This document shows, in pieces, positions 32,002 through 33,887 of a stretch of 33,887 bases of DNA. Numbering within the stretch: the stretch's first letter is position 1; every line of letters begins with the position of its first letter. This DNA is from Botryllus schlosseri (Eukaryota; Chordata; Ascidiacea; Stolidobranchia; Styelidae). The notes under the pieces were generated by a model. It made no database searches, was not told the DNA's origin, and saw only the letters and a program-made list of their open reading frames with translations. The DNA is taken from assembly GCA_000444245.1 (NCBI GenBank), contig ATSW01065112.1:1-33887 (forward strand), written 5' to 3'. Made by a program: the position numbers and the translations under genes.

Positions 32002-32137
32002 GATTTTTGATCGAAGTGATGCGATCTCGAATCAGCATATCGCTACGTAGCGCAGCGGGAGCAGTGCGCATCAACGACAAGAAGCCATATTCCCGGTCGT
32101 ATAGAAGCAGCGTGCGAGATACGGCGGTTCCGAGCAG
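32002..32137 (+). CDS. Receptor exon 3 (helix end and basic cytoplasmic loop)
   Basis: The acceptor GTGTTTCCAG/GA takes phase 1, joining exon 2 to make a Gly codon; the donor GAGCAG/GTATAC is phase 2. Codons read FLIEVMRSRISISLRSAAG, AVRINDKKPYSRSYRSSV, RDTAVPS. The first residues complete the helix of exon 2, with MRSR about where class A receptors have DRY/ERY. The rest is a long, basic, Ser/Arg-rich loop typical of the cytoplasmic side. The codons are GC-rich compared with the surroundings. No domain match is claimed beyond the membrane-receptor pattern. Confidence 0.45.
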
Positions 32138-32599
32138 GTATACGTTGGTATGTCTTAACTGTAATAGCCCGACAAAATAGGTCGGATCAGAAAATGTCTA
32201 AGCAACTCAATGCTGTGACTAGCGCGTGTTTTCCGGTATGAGCAATGTAAAAATGTAGCCAGAGGTAGTCGGACTGGTGATCGTCGCTACTCAAGTAGAA
32301 ATAGAAGCAAATTACAAATAAAAGTATCGATTTCCAAGACATATCAAGACTGCTTCAAGCGAAATTAGAGATTGAAGGTCTGAGAGGCATTAGTCGCGCA
32401 GTTCAAAAAGAGGATTTGGGAAAGGAGTCGCACACTTTAGCAGTTATTCGGAGGTGGCAACTTCAGAAATTACACTGTGCAGTGTGCATCTTCGCAACCA
32501 ACGTATATAAGGATTAATGACACTAGGCCTACACCTATGAGATTTTCCGTAATTTATTCAGTTACAGTGATTTAGGGACTGTATAGCCCAGACCACATA
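32138..32599. other. Receptor intron, no feature
   Basis: About 460 bp beginning with the GTATAC donor. The frame PEVVGLVIVATQ near 32264-32300 is short and lies in a loosely repeated AGTAGAAAT sequence. Confidence 0.3.
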
Positions 32600-32745
32600 A
32601 TAATTTCTTTCTATACAATCTTCATATCTCTGATTTACGTCGCCTAGGCCCGGATGGGTGTCTGATTTCGAGGACTACTCCAAGTCGTTTCGACACCTTC
32701 CTTTCTTTTCATTGTATCGCAATCTTGTGTTGTTTTGAAGTGACA
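32600..32745 (+). repeat. R5 dispersed repeat, copy 2
   Basis: CGCCTAGGCCCGGATGGGTG, TCTGATTTCGAGG, CAAGTCGTTTCGACACC, TTCCTTTCTTTTCATTGTAT, CGCAATCTTGTGTTGTT; inverted relative to copy 1 at 8995-9165. Confidence 0.65.
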
Positions 32746-33074
32746 AAATCATTAATAATTGATACTGAGTTTAACTTATAAATGTGTTGTAAACATACCT
32801 CACAACTACTATCTCTAAAAAGTAAATATTTCACCTAACAAGGGATTATTAAGTAGAAACGGAAGTAGCCGGGTAGCATATAGGCACTTGAGTAAGCGGT
32901 GCGAGTATAGGTAGAGGAACTACGTTACTGACAACCTCTGAATGGAACTATGGGAAATCCAGAATTAAGAGTATAAGGAAGCTACAAGTTTGACTGGGCA
33001 ATGCACGAGTAATATATTACGGGAAATTGGGCTTGACAAATTAAATACCATCGCATTGGAAGACAGTGTATCGA

Positions 33075-33187
33075 AAATTGACGGGCCTCAGAAACTCCGT
33101 ATGGTCCCACCTCGAATTACTATGCTACGTGACGCTTTCCGGAAACACTGCAGGCTCGGCGGCTTAAATGTAATTCTTCGCCAATAA
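33075..33187 (+). CDS. Candidate later receptor exon (weak)
   Basis: After the acceptor GGAAGACAG/T the frame SKIDGPQKLRMVPPRITMLR, DAFRKHCRLGGLNVILRQ runs to TAA at 33185-33187. The acceptor phase (2) fits the donor of exon 3. The sequence is basic and could be a loop or C-terminal tail, but joining it directly to exon 3 would leave out helices 4-7. A second frame over the same bases contains VWSHLELLCYVTLSG, which looks like a membrane helix but has no usable splice sites. Either may be chance. Confidence 0.18.
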
Positions 33188-33267
33188 AGCTCCATAACAG
33201 GATATCCCATCGTAACAGTCTACTGACTCAGGGTTTGTGATCAAATATCTTTCGCGTTCAACTAGAA

Positions 33268-33360
33268 TAAAATCGATGGCATCGCGTGGAAACGTTATGT
33301 TAACGAATTGCGAAAATACCTGGTCCGCAGGAAATGCGCTATGCGACGCCGTGCGTTTTA
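33268..33360 (+). CDS. Candidate terminal receptor exon (basic tail, weak)
   Basis: The acceptor CGTTCAACTAG/AAT, with a moderate pyrimidine tract, opens a phase-0 frame NKIDGIAWKRYVNELRKYLV, RRKCAMRRRAF, stop TAA. The amphipathic, strongly basic end with a cysteine resembles helix 8 and the tail of a seven-transmembrane receptor. No exon with a phase-0 donor that could precede it was found, so this is tentative. Confidence 0.22.
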
Positions 33361-33429
33361 ATCCTAATACGAAGGAAAGGGATGTCCTTTGGGAATATGG
33401 TAGACATTGTCGGTATTATTATGCTTGCC

Positions 33430-33515
33430 TGAACCCGAATATTTTTGGCTGACACTCGTCAGGGGTAATCGTCAGCAACTAGTAGAGAATTGAAACGAAC
33501 ATTGCTCATCGACTA
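33430..33515 (-). repeat. R1 dispersed repeat, copy G (partial)
   Basis: On the minus strand: CAATGTTCGTTTCAATTCTC, CTACTAGTTGCTGACGATTA, CCCCTGACGAGTGTCAGCC, AAAAATATTCGGGTTC. The distal CAATTGTATATTGAAG half is missing. Confidence 0.7.
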
Positions 33516-33527
33516 TAGTATATACAG

Positions 33528-33887
33528 TAGTGCGGAGCATGGACCGGAGCCGGAATGGATATCCGGCCGGATTTCTTCAATTTTGGCCGGAGCCGGATCG
33601 TAGCCGGTTCAGCACTTTTTTGATGCGGCCAGAATCTTTATGGATAAGCATGACTTTTGTAACTAAATAACCACCAACCAACCACACGCAAGTAACCGCC
33701 AAGTCAGCGCGAAAATGAACGGGCCATATTTATAAATTCACGGAACCACCGTACCGTGTAGGGCCGGATTTCCGGCCGGACTTTTTCATTTGTGGCCGGA
33801 TCAGTACTTTTTCCTGACACGGCCGGAGCCGGACCCGGACCAGAGAATTGAAAAACCGGATCAGAGTCAGACCAGAGAATTCTGAGT
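33528..33887 (+). mobile_element. hAT-like element with CCGGA-rich end, runs off the window
   Basis: Begins TAGTGCGGAGCATGGACCGG and continues with GCCGGA/CCGGCC repeats. The block GGCCGGA..TTCAGCACTTTTTTGATGCGGCC (near 33576-33630) is repeated directly near 33779-33825 as GTGGCCGGATCAGTACTTTT..ACGGCC. It is the longer relative of the piece at 30275-30425. The right end lies outside the window. Confidence 0.6.

Noticed and set aside
32043-32075. GTAGCGCAGCGGGAGCAGTG as a tRNA D arm
   Set aside because: No box B or acceptor stem follows; the sequence lies in receptor exon 3 and reads as coding.
32577-32645. Hydrophobic frame GLYSPDHIIISFYTIFISLI as a receptor helix exon
   Set aside because: It overlaps repeat R5 and lacks a usable donor.
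1-33887. CRISPR array, operon, toxin or viral gene cluster
   Set aside because: No regularly spaced short repeats, no bacterial-type gene order, and no polymerase, capsid or integrase frame was seen.

Overview
This window is animal genomic DNA. It has split genes with GT..AG introns, long non-coding stretches, and many short non-autonomous DNA transposons. Nothing in it looks bacterial, viral or plasmid-derived. The two host genes I can support encode extracellular-matrix and receptor proteins of bilaterian type. Together with the dense hAT-type elements this suggests a (probably marine, perhaps deuterostome) invertebrate; the species cannot be told from the sequence.

The left half, on the minus strand, is the 5' part of a perlecan-type heparan sulfate proteoglycan gene (HSPG2 / trol / unc-52 family). 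In transcription order there are four exons: 17100-16935 (basic stretch with a furin-like RRKRD site, then an acidic DYGSGD glycosaminoglycan-attachment motif), 16328-16257 (Pro/Thr-rich linker), 6204-6053 (first half of the SEA domain) and 352-132 (second half of the SEA domain, running into the first cysteine of what should be an LDL-receptor class A repeat beyond the window). The phases fit (0-1, 1-1, 1-0, then 2-1), except that the two SEA halves need one short, unseen exon between them. The introns are about 0.6, 10 and 5.7 kb and are full of repeats. No signal-peptide exon was found.

The right end, on the plus strand and divergent from perlecan, holds the start of a seven-transmembrane receptor gene. 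Exon 1 (29641-29883) encodes an N-glycosylated N-terminus and helices 1-2. Exons at 31209-31323 and 32002-32137 join in phase to give another helix and a long basic cytoplasmic loop. Possible tail exons lie near 33.1-33.4 kb, but helices 4-7 were not found convincingly.

Most of the rest is repeats. There are about ten hAT-like elements with different terminal inverted repeats, several with 8-bp target-site duplications. There is a two-copy MITE family with a terminal inverted repeat of about 75 bp (R2). There is a seven-copy dispersed repeat with hammerhead-ribozyme-like CTGANGA and GAAA motifs (R1), one copy of which carries two later insertions. Three further dispersed families are present: R3 (CTAGGG-ended), R4 (ATTAGATTA-rich, partly in tandem) and R5. 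There are also two tRNA-like SINE remnants and several perfect palindromes, one of which looks like a hAT element reduced to its two ends. The stretch from 17.1 to 27.4 kb is nearly featureless flanking DNA.

I did not find a new multi-gene system. The most interesting items are the perlecan N-terminus, the divergent receptor, the R1 family and the 14-bp micro-element.
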